Source: Macrobrachium rosenbergii | Lineage: Eukaryota; Arthropoda; Malacostraca; Decapoda; Palaemonidae | NCBI RefSeq assembly: GCF_040412425.1 | Contig: NC_089742.1 | Location: forward strand, 75,827,125-75,891,124 | Direction of reading: 5' to 3' | Length of the DNA: 64,000 bases | Part shown: positions 35,771 to 52,775 of the stretch, in pieces | Layout: every line of letters starts with the position of its first letter | How positions within the stretch are numbered: the first letter of the stretch is position 1 | Position numbers and translations under genes: made by a program | The notes under the pieces: generated by a model | Told to the model about the DNA's origin: nothing | What the model saw: only the letters and a program-made list of their open reading frames with translations | The model's database searches: none

Positions 35771-36739
35771 GTCAGTCAGTACCACTTTAGTACCGCAATA
35801 CGCCCTCTGACTCTTAAACTTATCACCTACTGGACACTTTCCATTCTTCATCCTCTCATCCGCCTTCCTTTGTCCTCAGTAGTTATTCCAAAAAACATCC
35901 TCAACCTTGTAATAAATCATTGCACTTTTGTACCTTCAGCTCCTCCCTCCTCTGTCTCCTAATTTCAACAAATCTTCAAAATTCCCAGGACAACGTATTT
36001 TTTCTAAAATTATTGCTCACCTGCTATTTTATTATTATTTACTTAATTACAATCTGTTAGTCTTCGTACAGACCTGTATATGACATTTTTTTTATTGCAA
36101 TCACACATTTAGTGTTATTACTTTTTCATTAGTACTTCCTTTTCTCATCCTTACACTTTCTGTAATTTATTTTCTCTTTATACGATACCGTCCCAACACC
36201 CTCCCTGCTGTATCTTTGCCCCATCATGAGATTTTACAGAATCGTTATTTACTTCTTCTACCTCCATATATTTAACACTAAACTTTTTTCATCCATTTTA
36301 TTCTCATGTACTCGTCTTACTTTTTTTTCTTATCAAGCTCTCTTGTCTTAATGACATTCACAGTCACGTTTTCGCACCTTTCCAACTTAAACTTATTTTC
36401 TATCTTAATTGTTTCAAGTAAAAAATACCTTCAGCCACTGCTATTTATTTTCACCCGATACATCCACGAACTTTCTCGACCATCTACTCTGTACTAATGC
36501 ATGATAAAGCTAACCCTTTTCCTCAACATTGTCTCATCCTTAAGTATACTCGTGGATATTCATCTTTAAAAACCACGTACGTCCAACGATCAAAGCCCCT
36601 TTGAAGCACATTTCCACAAGATTCTCTCTCTCCATTTATTCTAGGACTCCATACTACGCCAGCTTATTTTTTGCCAATTACCTTTGATTATATTACCGAT
36701 ATACTTACGAAGCCATATAGGTATATATAACATTTTAGG

Positions 36740-36782
<43 letters not shown>

Positions 36783-37917
36783 GTAATGATATTCTGAATC
36801 ATAGGTTTATTTTAGTAGTGATAACTGACACGTACCTTTCATTCGATGATAATAATTAATTTCCTCAGTTGATATTCGCCACTTTTGTAACCTTTTCTCG
36901 CTTATGATTTGCTGTCAAACTATATTTAATTAACATTGCAGAGAGAAAGGCTCTCAAATAAATTATTTACTATATTCTCTGACCCAGTCATTGAGGAATA
37001 AAAATGACTCGGAGTTAATTAAAGGGCAATGAAGCATCACATGGCCTTTTAGTCTAATATCGCTGTTCATTTTAGTATATATGTGAGGTCTGTATTTCGC
37101 ATAGTATCTCGAATAAAATTATTTTATATTATCTATGAATTGGCAATAATAATATTGTGAAATGTAAGATTACAAAAGTTAAACATATCCTTCCATGATT
37201 GGGGAGCATACGAAAAAATTCGAAAGCGATAAAACACGGGTCACTGATTAATGGCTAACAGCTCATGCCTCTAGGTAAATCGTTCAGATAGTTCTCATAA
37301 TGAAATGCAAAAAAAAAAAAAAAAAAAAAAAATGTATCCGTATAAACAGTAAAATCTTTTATTTGCTAAGCTATTTAATTTCTCGTTCATTAATCAGTTC
37401 ATCAGTTTTACTTGAAACTTCCTTTGGTCGTCTGTCTTACTTACTCCAGTATGCGAAGGATTGTTGCTCAAGTGATTTTTATAGAAACGTTTGTCCCCTT
37501 TAACGTCTTACAAACAAGCCACTATTCTTCTTACTCATCCCTATGAAAAATTTCCTCCATTCAGGCCAAGCTCTGGGTCATATCTTCACAACTGCATCAC
37601 ATCATCTCACTTGCAATCCTATCAACTGCGAGTCTCTTCATTCATCAACCTTTAAGTATTCTTGTACCTCAACAGACAGTCCCGAAATTTATTCCAAACA
37701 CTTCCAATCTCATTTCATTTAGTTGTACCTACCCCCTGTTTTCCAGATTCAACAGCAATATTCAAACTTTTGTATCCGTACGACTGAAAGATCACCATTT
37801 ACATACTGAATACTTTTCTTCATATATTTGTTTACGTGTTTTTCGTGTCTTAATAACATACAAGTCTGTCTTCTAAATTTCTGGCTTAAGTCGTTTTCTA
37901 TACCTACTGCAGTATAA
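35771..37917. other. Long pyrimidine-rich region, possibly more decayed retroelement
   Basis: The + strand stays pyrimidine-rich to about 36700, continuing the bias of the reverse transcriptase remnant. No further domain could be identified. (GA)n lies at 36742-36780 and a 23-base A-run at 37310-37332. Short frames up to 67 codons are not convincing. Confidence 0.35.
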
Positions 37918-37933
37918 TTTTCTAAAATGTCAA

Positions 37934-38206
37934 GTTCCTCTTTGGACGAGTCGGTAGAGTTCTCGGCTAGCACTCTGCTAGGCCCGAGTTCGAGTCTCCG
38001 GTCGGCCAATGAAGAATTAGAGGAATTTATTTCTGGTGATAAAAATTCATTTCTCGGTATAATGTGGTTCGGATTCCACAATAAGCCGTAGGTCCCGTTG
38101 CTAGGTAACCAATTGGTTCTTAGCCACGTAAAATAAGTCTAATCCTTCGGGCCGGCCCTAGGAGAGCTGTTAATCAGCTCAGTGGTCTGGTTAAACTAAG
38201 GTATAC
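37934..38206 (+). mobile_element. SINE S1, full copy (273 bp), best preserved
   Basis: GAGTCGGTAGAGTTCTCGGC (A box region) and CCCGAGTTCGAGTCTCC (B box) form a clear tRNA-like head. The body and GGTATAC tail match the other copies. It is bounded by an exact 16-bp target duplication, TTTTCTAAAATGTCAA, at 37918-37933 and 38207-38222. This pattern indicates LINE-driven retrotransposition of an RNA polymerase III transcript. There is no poly(A) tail. Confidence 0.96.
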
Positions 38207-38222
38207 TTTTCTAAAATGTCAA

Positions 38223-38756
38223 CTTTCTGTGTACAACACTTCCGACATCAACCAAACACAATTTAATTTTACTTACTATTTATTAAATCATTTCTGATTT
38301 CTGAAAATTTTGTATTATTTTGTGCCATAAGACACTTAACTGCTGGCTGATTATTAAACAGTTTTCCCCCTTAATCAGCTTGCACACTAAGGGATGTATA
38401 TCCTCTATAAAGGACGCTGCTCCTGCTTGGGAAATATATTACCTCGGATGACATCAGCCTCTTCATGGGATCAATATCCACGCTCTCCGGTCTGTCAGTT
38501 TTAAGGACATCCAGGTTACACAAGATGAGCCAATTTATACAAAGAAAGAGACAGGTCAATTACATTTTTTAATTCCATTCTTATGATAACATATTTTCTC
38601 GGAAATCTGTAATATCTCTTAACCTGGTGAGTAAGCAAATATAGCTAAATATGTGTCGGTGAAGAGTAGGGAGAAAATCACAGTTGATCTTTTAAACCAT
38701 ACTTAACCGAGCCTATACGATATGCGACCCCCCTAATGCTTAATTGAAAAGAGTTA
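38223..38756. other. Unassigned DNA
   Basis: No feature was recognised. Confidence 0.3.
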
Positions 38757-38768
38757 AACTAAATACTA

Positions 38769-39029
38769 GTCCTTCATTGGAGGGTAGGCTAGCACGCTGT
38801 TGGCCCAGCGTTCGACTCTCCGACCGGCCAATGAAGAATTAGAGGAATTTATTTCTGGTGATAGAAATTCATTTCTCGTCACAATATGGTTCGGATTCCA
38901 CAATAAGCTGTAGGTCCCGTTGCTAGGTACCAGTTGGTTCTTAGCCACTTAAAATAAATCTAATCCTTCGGGCCAGCCCTAGGAGAGCTGTTAATCAGCT
39001 CAGTGGTCTGGTTAAACCAAGATATACTT
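38769..39029 (+). mobile_element. SINE S1, full copy with damaged A box
   Basis: The head is altered (GGAGGGTAGGCTAGCACGC, with the A box partly deleted). The B box GCGTTCGACTCTCC and the body are intact. It is bounded by the exact 12-mer AACTAAATACTA (38757-38768 and 39030-39041). Confidence 0.93.
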
Positions 39030-39284
39030 AACTAAATACTACTGTAATATCGTTAAGTATTTGCTTATCGCACTGTTGCTTGAAAGCACACGCTCTCCTT
39101 TGAAGCTCGACAGCTCTATGGAGGTCTTGAAGAGCCGGATTTTACATTAAAGCATTTCTGTTTCTGGTGATGTACAGTCAGAGTGGCAATTAGTTACTTT
39201 CCTTTTCATATTTCAGTTTTCAGTTGTTGCTCAGGTCTTTTAGATATTCACTTTCATCTACGTAATTGCTTTTCGCTTGGTTAT

Positions 39285-39770
39285 AATTACTTCCGCCAGC
39301 GAAATGATGAGAAGGAGGTAAGGGTTTCAGCTATTGCTGTCTGTCAGTGTCTGTGTGAATAAAATATCTCGAGAATGAATGTTTAGAGTTACATGACACC
39401 TAATAGAATAGTAATTTGGTGACTAATTCTAGATGGTCAAATTTTGGTGGATATGAAAGATGGTTTGTCGATTTGTCGCCAGAGAAATATCATCACCCAT
39501 TATACAGTGAAACAACTTTCTTGAATTTCAGTGCTAGGAAAAGTTGCTTTTAATTACTGTTGGTTGATTTTGGCCTGAAATGTTTTTGTATAATAAATGA
39601 TTGCGTGCCTGACTTTGGCCTCAAAGGGTGAGAGGTCAAGGTCACAATCAAGGTTTTGAAGTTTATATCAGTTTGCAGTGTATTTGCTGACATAATGGAG
39701 ATCGTTTACTGTGATGCCATGGTGGTTAGCTTGGTGGAGGCATGCTCGTTACTGAATTCTGTCATTATCA
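39285..39770. repeat. Possible short dispersed element with CTTCCGCC / GGTGGAGG ends
   Basis: Starts TTACTTCCGCCAGCG and ends AGCTTGGTGGAGGCATGC. The interior has GTGTGAATAAAATATCTCGAG and AGAGGTCAAGGTCACAATCA. The layout resembles a dispersed element type of marine invertebrates. Only one clear copy is in this window, so the call is weak. Confidence 0.3.
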
Positions 39771-40433
39771 TTACTATATAGTGGTAGTAATAATGGTAGC
39801 TGTGGTGGCAATGGTTCCCACACCCATACCCTTTTAGAGTTGGTGGTGCCGTGGCTGAGAATTACCTATTTTTTCATAAAATATTACAATGACGAGGTTG
39901 TGAGACTCTTCAAGCAGCTTCAGTCACCTTGGCTCTTCATTCACCAGACCCAGTGAACTCAGTTTACAAAGCTGTGCTGATGAAAAGTTTCCAAAGTCCT
40001 TCTGGTAATTCATTTGTCCCAATCATGCAGCAGCTGGTTATTCACACACTAGAAAATTCATCATTATAGTTCAGAGAATGTTAAAAGACTAGACTCTAAA
40101 ATGAGCCGAGAAAGAGGTACAATAAGAAAAATAACGCAAAAATTTGAGGCGGCAAAAATAAGAATTGAAAAATAAATATCAGGAGAAAAATAAAATGAAA
40201 TGTTGGGGACACGATAAAAACTGAATTATGGCAGGACAGAAAATATTAAAGAATATGCCAACGCTGTTATCTACGCAGACGTCCAATGTAAGCCTTTATA
40301 TTAATATGGTGAATAACATTTGAGTTCCTTTTGAACTCCGTACAACGTTTCCCACCTAACTGACATTTACCATTGATATAATTGCATTATTCGATGTTTT
40401 ATCTCCATAACAAGAAACTATATCCCTATGTTT

Positions 40434-40435
<2 letters not shown>
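39771..40435. other. Unassigned DNA
   Basis: No feature was recognised. Confidence 0.3.
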
Positions 40436-40500
<65 letters not shown>

Positions 40501-40824
40501 CACTTACCCACGTTTTCCTTTCAAGTCATGCTACATTCCTTAATCCTTGACAGGAGTTTCTGTTGATAGTGATTGGTTCAGGATTTATATAGTCATATCC
40601 AGTCAAGGTATCCGTCGATGTTTAATAAGTAGGATGTCAGTTTGTACCCAAGATCGTCTAAGATAACAGAACAGCAAAAGTGGTTCCAGAAACAGCAATA
40701 ATATTAGAAATAAAAACAATATGTCTTATCAAAGTAAATTGCCAGGATTGGCTCCAAACAAAATTTATCAACAGCTTGTAATGGATCAAGACTAAACATA
40801 TCAAGACTGCTAAATTTCCAGAGT

Positions 40825-40883
<59 letters not shown>
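40436..40883. repeat. (CT)n and (GA)n arrays about 330 bp apart
   Basis: (CT)n at 40436-40498 and (GA)n at 40830-40883, with unassigned DNA between them. Confidence 0.95.
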
Positions 40884-41884
<1,001 letters not shown>

Positions 41885-42892
41885 TCTCTTGTCTCGTGCC
41901 CTACAAATTTATTTTCCAGCCAGTAGAATCGAGAATGATCATTTCTCGGGAGAGCGAGATTTATCACTTTCCCGAGCCACTTCCCACCGAGCAATCAAAT
42001 ATTTATTTCCATGACTCATTCATCCGAATTTTTCCTCTCTTCCTTCACCTGGGAGTTTTTCCGATGCATCATAATTCCGAATTCATTTCTACGCTCTGAG
42101 CACCACAGGTTTAATCCTTTTTGCAAGAGATTTAAAAATGCTCTCCCTCTTACGATCTGCAAATCGTGCCATTCATTTTGTAAATTTCAAGACTGATTTT
42201 TATTCCTTGTAATTAGACATTTTTCTAGTATATAACATCCATTGTGGTGTTTTTTGTTTTCCCCTTTTTATTGCTTACCACTTTACTGGGGTTCAATAAT
42301 GAATCCTCTCCTATGCAAGCAGAAAAAACTGATATCCTAAAAAGGTTCGTTTTAACGAAAAAGACCCCACCTGAGCACCGGAAAAAGTCATTTATATCTG
42401 CACCAAAAATAAGTTATTGCTAACTTCCTAAATATCTTTAACTTAACGAAGAAGTGTATTCTTGAAAGATGTCTAGAAAGTCTAAAAAAAAAAAAAAAAA
42501 AAGCAGAAACTTCATTAGATCTTCTTTGCACTTACAGAGGCAGAGCATTGATTTCATCATTCTGGCGTTTTATCCTCGTCAAAGCTGAAAGTGCTGGAAA
42601 AATCTGAAAGTCTTGTGAAGCCCAAACGCATAAACACTCAACTGCGAAAATATAATTGCAAACGGAAATGCGGAAACAGAATACCTTCGTTGGTTTATTA
42701 TCGTCGTGTGAATTTGTGCAGGGTTTAATTTATTTGAGTTTGACGACTAATTAAGTCATCTGAGTCAGCAAGTCTTTTGAGATCTGATACTTACACATAG
42801 TACATGATAAATAGAAGAGTAACTATATCAGAATTATAGGAGGATGTACATATTACTAGGCAACATCATGAAATTCCTCCCTCCAGAACATT
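41885..42892. other. Unassigned DNA
   Basis: The 3' flank of the Ty3/Gypsy remnant lies at the right end. No terminal repeat or further domain was recognised. An A-run of 19 bases lies near 42485. Confidence 0.3.
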
Positions 42893-43367
42893 AGTTATCC
42901 CGGTTTTGAATCCAACGATTCATAACGGGATAAATAATCTGCTATGACATTATCTTTTCCCGAAATGTGTTTCACTTTTACATTATACGGTTGCAGGCAT
43001 AAAGACCTCCTGGTCAGTCTTTGATTGTTATTTTTCAGCTTATTAATGAATGAGATAGGGTTGTGGTCATACAGCACTAAAATTTCTTCATTCTAGGTCG
43101 GTTCACATACACTTCAAACTTTTTCAATGCTGTGATTAATGCTACCATTTCTTTTTCAATTGTTGAGTAAGTTTTCTGATGCTTTTTTTAACTTCGAAGA
43201 CATGAAACTCACTGGGTGGAAAATCCCGTGGTCATCTTGAAGTAGAACAGCTCCAATTCCACAGTTGGCTGCACCAACTTGTATCACAAACTTCTTACTG
43301 AAGTCTGGAGCTTGAAACACTGGTCTTGAAGTTAGTGGCTTTAAGTCATCCCAAATGACTTAAAGGT
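42893..43367 (-). pseudogene. Ty3/Gypsy RNase H domain, inactivated
   Basis: On - the order is: an Ala-Pro-Asp-Phe block (near 43310-43320) at the junction of reverse transcriptase and RNase H; the first RNase H strand, where the usual catalytic Asp of Val-Asp-Ala-Ser reads Gly; a Tyr-Ser-Thr-Ile-Glu-Lys-Glu block (second acidic position); an Asp-His-Asn-Pro block (third acidic position, 43060 region); an Asn-Gln-Arg-Leu-Thr-Arg block; and a Gly-Lys-Asp-Asn-Val-Ile-Ala-Asp block ending Leu-Ser-Arg near 42920. At least two frameshifts and a stop separate them. No integrase, protease or LTR is visible nearby, so only a fragment remains. Confidence 0.88.
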
Positions 43368-43422
43368 AACGAATACTGGTAAACCTAGCAGCGAAAAATG
43401 GGTTGTCACACACACACACATA

Positions 43423-43596
<174 letters not shown>

Positions 43597-43689
43597 ATAA
43601 TTCTATTTAAATATATATATATAAATATGCATATATAATACATACACAAACAAACAATATACAGACAGTATATATAAGTATTGTATAAT

Positions 43690-43972
43690 AAAATAGCTAA
43701 ATTATACAGTATATATATACATACAAATGATTATTATCACATTTGAATAAGGATTCATTCATGACACATTTTCAGGTGAAGATTTTAAACGGGGTTAGGT
43801 CTATATCCGGAACAAAGACTTTTTTCCAAAAATCATAATGTTTTTCACCTTGTTATCGGTGATTTCCAGATATCGTTGTCTTTCTCATTTTCACCTGTTT
43901 TATTACAGCCATTTTTTATATATATGTTTATATATATATATATATTATATATATTTGTTTGTATATATATAC

Positions 43973-44034
<62 letters not shown>

Positions 44035-44037
44035 AAC

Positions 44038-44069
<32 letters not shown>

Positions 44070-44360
44070 ATCAACTGTTTTTGTTGAATTTTCGTGACCC
44101 ATAGACATCATTCTATTTAAATATCTCCAGTAAAACTCAAACTAAAAGTAAGAAATGGTCAGATAAAATAATTAAATTGATAAAATAGCTAAATTTTACG
44201 AGCCCAAATGTGGACCACTTGAATAAGGCCAAAAATCTAAGATTTTCATTGAAGATTTTAAATTATTGTTATATCCGGAACGATGATTTTTGAGAAAATC
44301 ATAATGTTTTTTCACCTTGTTATGGTGATTTTTCCAGATATCGTTGTCTTTCTCATTTAC
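43690..44360. repeat. Direct duplication of about 200 bp around a TA array
   Basis: Blocks AAAATAGCTAAATT, TTGAATAAGG, GAAGATTTTAAA, TATATCCGGAAC, CATAATGTTTTTCACCTTGT and TTCCAGATATCGTTGTCTTT occur in order at about 43688-43890 and again at 44180-44360. The (TA)n array 43916-44066 lies between. Confidence 0.85.
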
Positions 44361-44636
44361 AACAACAGCTTTTAGTACGAGCCCTTTTTCGAGTTATGTT
44401 TAATTACCTTTAGAATTTGTTTGTGTGTGCTGCTGTCATTCTTATTTTCCATCCTAAAAAAAAAAAGCACAAGTACTTACAGAAACAAACTCGTAAAAGC
44501 TAACATATAAACAAGGCACGTGAGTTAGTTTCTCTCTATACAGGACTCCCGATAGAAATAAAAAAAAATATATGGAGCTTTCTATCTTTGTTATTCCCTT
44601 ATGCAGCCAATTAATTAATCTCCTCAGGTAATCTTA

Positions 44637-44638
<2 letters not shown>

Positions 44639-44714
<76 letters not shown>

Positions 44715-44738
44715 TCATCATCATCATCATCATCATCA
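44639..44738. repeat. (TA)n then (ATC)n
   Basis: TA 44639-44711, then about nine ATC/CAT triplets to 44738. Confidence 0.96.
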
Positions 44739-45508
44739 GAACCATAGGGAAAGGCATCGTACTCAGGTACATTTATTTTGCCAACGTTTCACGACTCATA
44801 GTCGCATCCTCATGGCTATAATAAAGATACAAATGAACTTTAAAACCAAGCACTGCATAATCCCTAAACAATTATGCAAAATTTAATAAAATTTAATGGA
44901 CATCATCATGTAGAAAACTTGATAATAATTTATGAACATCTTAAAACAATCAAATCCCGAACAATCAAATGTTAGGAACCACTCTAAGTTATGTTAAACA
45001 TATATTGATAGTAAGGACTTCACAATTATAGGTCAAGTACATAATGAAAACAACCTAACAATCTTGGAGTTCTTTATGATAAAAAAGATGGTTCCATCTT
45101 TAAATACACAATACTCTTCTGTTCGGTTGTTTATCGCCTAAGGTGCGTTGTTTGTTTTTGCAAAATTCTTCCAGTCACTGCCCGTCCTTTGCGAGGATAT
45201 GGTACAGAATGGCCTTACTTTTTTTTAGTGTTTTATGTAATTTTACTGTTTTTAGAATCTTACAGATTATGTTTAGTATAATTTCCTGTTTTAAAATGTT
45301 CATAAATTATTTTCAAATTTTCTACATGCTGATGTTCATTAAATTTCATCAAATATTGAGCAGTTTTAATGGATTATGCAGTGCTTGGTTTTAAGTTCGT
45401 TTGTATCTTTATTGTAGCCTTGAGGATGCGACTATGAGTCGTGAAACGTTGGCAAAATAAATTATGTACCTGAGTACGATGCCTTTCCCTGTGGTTCCCT
45501 GATGAAAT
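44729..45508. repeat. Inverted repeat, about 220-bp arms, hammerhead-like motif in each arm
   Basis: Left arm 44729-44950 and right arm 45288-45508 are imperfect reverse complements (GGAAAGGCATCGTACTCAGG against CCTGAGTACGATGCCTTTCC). The 340-base spacer is not palindromic. Both outer ends abut (TA)n arrays. Each arm holds TGAGGA, a stem GCGACT-ATG-AGTCGT, and GAAAC: on - at 44785-44812 and on + at 45421-45448. This resembles the core of hammerhead ribozymes found at the termini of Penelope-like elements, except that the C normally preceding TGA is A or T. Confidence 0.75.
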
Positions 45509-45529
45509 GTACATAGAGCTGCAGCCCTA

Positions 45530-46939
<1,410 letters not shown>

Positions 46940-47024
<85 letters not shown>

Positions 47025-47032
47025 CATACATA
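46940..47032. repeat. (TA)n array
   Basis: About 80 bases of TA flanked by CATA units on the right. Confidence 0.96.
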
Positions 47033-47755
47033 CACATGCCTTAACTGCTGAACCGTATTTCGCTGGAATGAGAACGTGAAGAGGCATAAGCTGATGAGAC
47101 ATTTCTTCTGGTAACAGAACTGTGTAAAACCAGACAACGATTGCCTCCATATCTATCTTTCAAATTCCTGTAATTTCAAACATGATTGAGCTGCAATTTG
47201 CGTCGAAAAAATCACATGTGTGGAGACGCCTTTTATCAGGTTAAAAGCGCTCAGTGAGGAAGAAAAAGAAGAGGAAGAGAGATAGAGAAGACTTTCGGCG
47301 AGGGAGAGCCGTTGCATAACCAAAATTGCTACCCTCCATTTGTTTGGGACATGTCACAAAGGTTAATTCGTTTTGCACCAGCCTTTTGGGTCGGGTCATT
47401 CAGAGAAATTCATTAAAAAGCGCAATAATTGAAAAGTCGAAACGAATAACAATTTCGGTTGCAACAAACGAGGACAGAGCCGAGGGCGAACATATATCGT
47501 ATTGCATAATAAATCTCGGCTGGTATTTCTGTCACATCCATGTTCAGTTTCGTCGGTGAGGGTTATTTATTTGCTAAGAATAAAGGTAAGGAAAATATCC
47601 CTCCCAAACGTCAGATATACTATAACCATCCGCCGGTTTCATTAAAACATAGAAGTTGGGATGAAATTTCTCTTCGATTCGCCAGCGTGAACAATTTATG
47701 CATAATATTGCCTTTCAAATGTGAGACCTGTCTCCGATGATGTAAGTAAGTCTGT
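47033..47755. other. Unassigned DNA
   Basis: Frames of 66-77 codons on + have no recognisable domain. Confidence 0.3.
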
Positions 47756-48112
<357 letters not shown>

Positions 48113-48365
48113 ATTATACACAAACAAACACAATTACAAAGTCATAGGTATGCCTTTTCTACAGGGAGTGGGATCTCCAGATGCTATATATTTATATAGT
48201 GCCGCTTCTCAGCGAGTCTTCTTTAGTGGAGCTGCTAAGCCCATACCATTTTTAAGCGGTTGCAATTCATCACAGGCGACCAGTGGCATTGGGCAAGCAA
48301 CCTCGCCCCAAGAGAGTTACTGAAAGGCGTTAATTTAGAACCTATTTCAGCCATCCCTCTAATAA
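48113..48365. other. Unassigned spacer
   Basis: No feature was recognised. Confidence 0.3.
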
Positions 48366-48436
48366 AACATGAGGATGGCGAGAAAAACTTTTTAAAATCG
48401 TACTATGCTGAAAATGCCCAATTTCACCATAGCATG

Positions 48437-48519
<83 letters not shown>

Positions 48520-48584
48520 TGAATAAGAAATGGTAATTTTGTGAATAGTAGAAGATAATTTCAAAATTTTTTCTCGTCATCCTC

Positions 48585-48656
<72 letters not shown>

Positions 48657-48773
48657 TAATAATACACACACACATATATGTATTATGTATATATATACAT
48701 ATATATATACATTAAATAAGGAATAGTAATTTTGTGAATAGTAAATGATTTCAAATTTTTTCTCGTCATCTTC

Positions 48774-48855
<82 letters not shown>

Positions 48856-48865
48856 TATACATAAT

Positions 48866-48897
<32 letters not shown>

Positions 48898-48898
48898 T

Positions 48899-48982
<84 letters not shown>

Positions 48983-48990
48983 CATATACA
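48366..48990. repeat. TA arrays alternating with a 70-bp unique unit
   Basis: The unit AATAAGAAATGGTAATTTTG ... TTTTTTCTCGTCATCCTCAT occurs on + at about 48518-48588 and 48710-48776. A diverged inverted copy (GAGGATGGCGAGAAAAACTT) lies at about 48369-48436. TA runs: 48436-48518, 48587-48650, 48775-48850, 48905-48980. Confidence 0.88.
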
Positions 48991-50598
<1,608 letters not shown>

Positions 50599-50775
50599 TT
50601 GAATATACATGTTACAGTTACAGTATAAACAAATATGCAGCCATCTGGAAACAATATTCGCGCCTGATAAGTAGGAAAAAGGAGGAGGAGAAGCAAGCTC
50701 TTTAGTGTCTGAGTTCAGTGCTCCTTTTGTTATCTGTGTGAGTGGACTCACACCTTTGCCCGGCGTCCTCGGCCA
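50599..50775. other. Unassigned spacer
   Basis: No feature was recognised. Confidence 0.3.
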
Positions 50776-51079
50776 AATACCTTGGATCTTGCCTAGATAG
50801 TGACCCTAAAGCAGGGATGTCCAACCTTTTAATTTAATGGGCCGCATTGCAAACTTAAATATTTAACTGGGCCGCAAAACTACCAGAATATCTTAATACA
50901 ATTTAATGGAAAAATTACAATATAAAACAAAACCATGTGAATACAGTTTATTTACATTATTACAACATTGTAAATATTGTAATGTTTATATGTAACTATA
51001 CATAAAAAAACATTTAATTTTATTAACCAATATTAATTCAATGAGACTTTTGACTTTATCTTCCAGCCATAATGTTTTC

Positions 51080-52775
51080 AATATTTGCATCAGAAGGATG
51101 CATTCTTAATTCTAAGAATGTTTGCTAAATGTCTGTCAGTCAACCTATTTCTTTTCTGCAGTTTTAATGTTTTTCATGCTTGAAAAAACTGCTCATAAAA
51201 TGTATACTTCCCACATGCATAATAATTTTCTGGATAAATTTAGAATTTGATTGAATTCATTTTGAGAGAATGCAATTTCTTAGAAAATAAAAGGAAGTGT
51301 GTTCTCCCTATGGAAAGTTTTTAAACCTTTACGACTTTGCAGCTCAATCAGTTCAAGTTGGTACTCCACTGGTGCTTTATCATATTCAAATGAAAATGGA
51401 TCATTAAACAATTTTAACTCAATTTCAATCTTGCTAAAGTCAGAAAATCTAATTGTAAACTCTCCAAGCAAATCTTCACATAATTTAGTATATTTTTCAT
51501 AGTTTTACAGAAAACTTTTCACTCTTTCAGATAGACTACGAAAGTGTACAATTTTACCAGCTTTTAGCTGTGCTATAAAAAGTTCCAATTTCTTTGTGAA
51601 ACTAGTTATCCGCTCAAACATTGAGGAACATAACTGGTCCTTTCCTTGTAAATGCAAATTAAGTTCAGCTAATACTTCGGTGATGTCTACAAAGAAAGAT
51701 AAATCATTTAACCATTCTTCATTTTCTAAAAAATCCACATTTTGCTTCTTTTCTTCCAAGAACACTTTTATTTCAGGCAACAATAACTGAAATCTTTTTT
51801 AAGGTTGCTGCTTTACTGAGCTATCTAACTTTTGAGAAATATACTACGTCTTCATATTCACTGCCAACTTCGTCCAAGAATGCTTTAAATTCGCGATGAT
51901 TTAAACCCCGTGATCTGATGAAGTTAACAGCCTTGACAAGATCAGTCATCAAATGTTTCATATTTAGCTTTTGAGCACATAATTGTTGTTGATGTATCAA
52001 GCAATGGTAACTGAGAATCTCATGATCAACAGACTCTTTGAATAAAGTAATAAAACCATTGTGTTTACCAGTCAGGGCAGGAGCTCCATCACTTGTAATT
52101 GAATAAATGTTTTTCCTATCAATATTGAATTTATCTAATGACAAATTAACAAACTCATATATGTCCTTGCCTGTTGTTATGCCCTTTATGTGACACAAGT
52201 CCAACATTTCTTCAATAATATTGAAATTTATATCAATTCCTCTAATGAAAATAACTAATTCTGCAGTATCACTTTGGTCAGTACTTTCATCCAACGCTAA
52301 ACTGTAAAGAACGCATGCAGATAATTTGTCCTTCAGTGTGCCTTCAATATTATCACCCAAGTCCAATTCTTCTACCAATTGTCTGATGTGATGGACATGT
52401 TTTCTTTACTAAATTCACCTTGTCTGGACAGTACTCATTAAAAAGCAATAACAATGCATTCTTTATTAATTCTCCATCAACAAGTGGTTTTCCTTTCTTA
52501 GCTAATTTCTCAGCTATAAGGTAACTAACTTTTGTACATGTTCCAGTTTTAACAACATGTTTTTGAAGACTAGCTTGTTGTGACCTAATTGCCTTTGTCA
52601 ATTCTTCAATTTTCGTTTTTCTTCTTTCTTCATTAAACGTCTGATATTCTGACTCATATTTCGAAGCATAATGACGTTTGATATTGTATTCCTTGCATAC
52701 GCTAATCTTATCATTACATATAAGACATATTATATTGCCAAATAACTCGGACACAAAATATTTTTTTCCGTCCAT
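51080..52775 (-). pseudogene. hAT transposase, inactivated
   Basis: The start ATG at 52773-52775 opens a 140-codon piece with a BED-like zinc finger (Cys17, Cys20, His35; the last ligand position is Tyr). After a frameshift near 52370 comes the catalytic core (51821-52378): Leu-Asp-Glu-Ser-Thr-Asp with the first acidic residue, Thr-Ser-Asp-Gly-Ala-Pro-Ala with the second, then a Cys-Leu-Ile-His-Gln block. Another frameshift near 51800 leads to 51505-51783, rich in helices, with an in-frame stop at 51505-51507. The same frame then runs to 51280. A C-terminal dimerisation-like block (Asn-Arg-Leu-Thr-Asp-Arg-His-Leu) lies near 51120-51160 in yet another frame. The motif style matches the hAT group related to the domesticated vertebrate proteins ZBED5 and GTF2IRD2. 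Confidence 0.93.

Noticed and set aside
44785..45448. Active hammerhead ribozyme
   Set aside because: The invariant C before UGA is changed in both copies and stems I and III could not be drawn with confidence; kept only as a motif resemblance.
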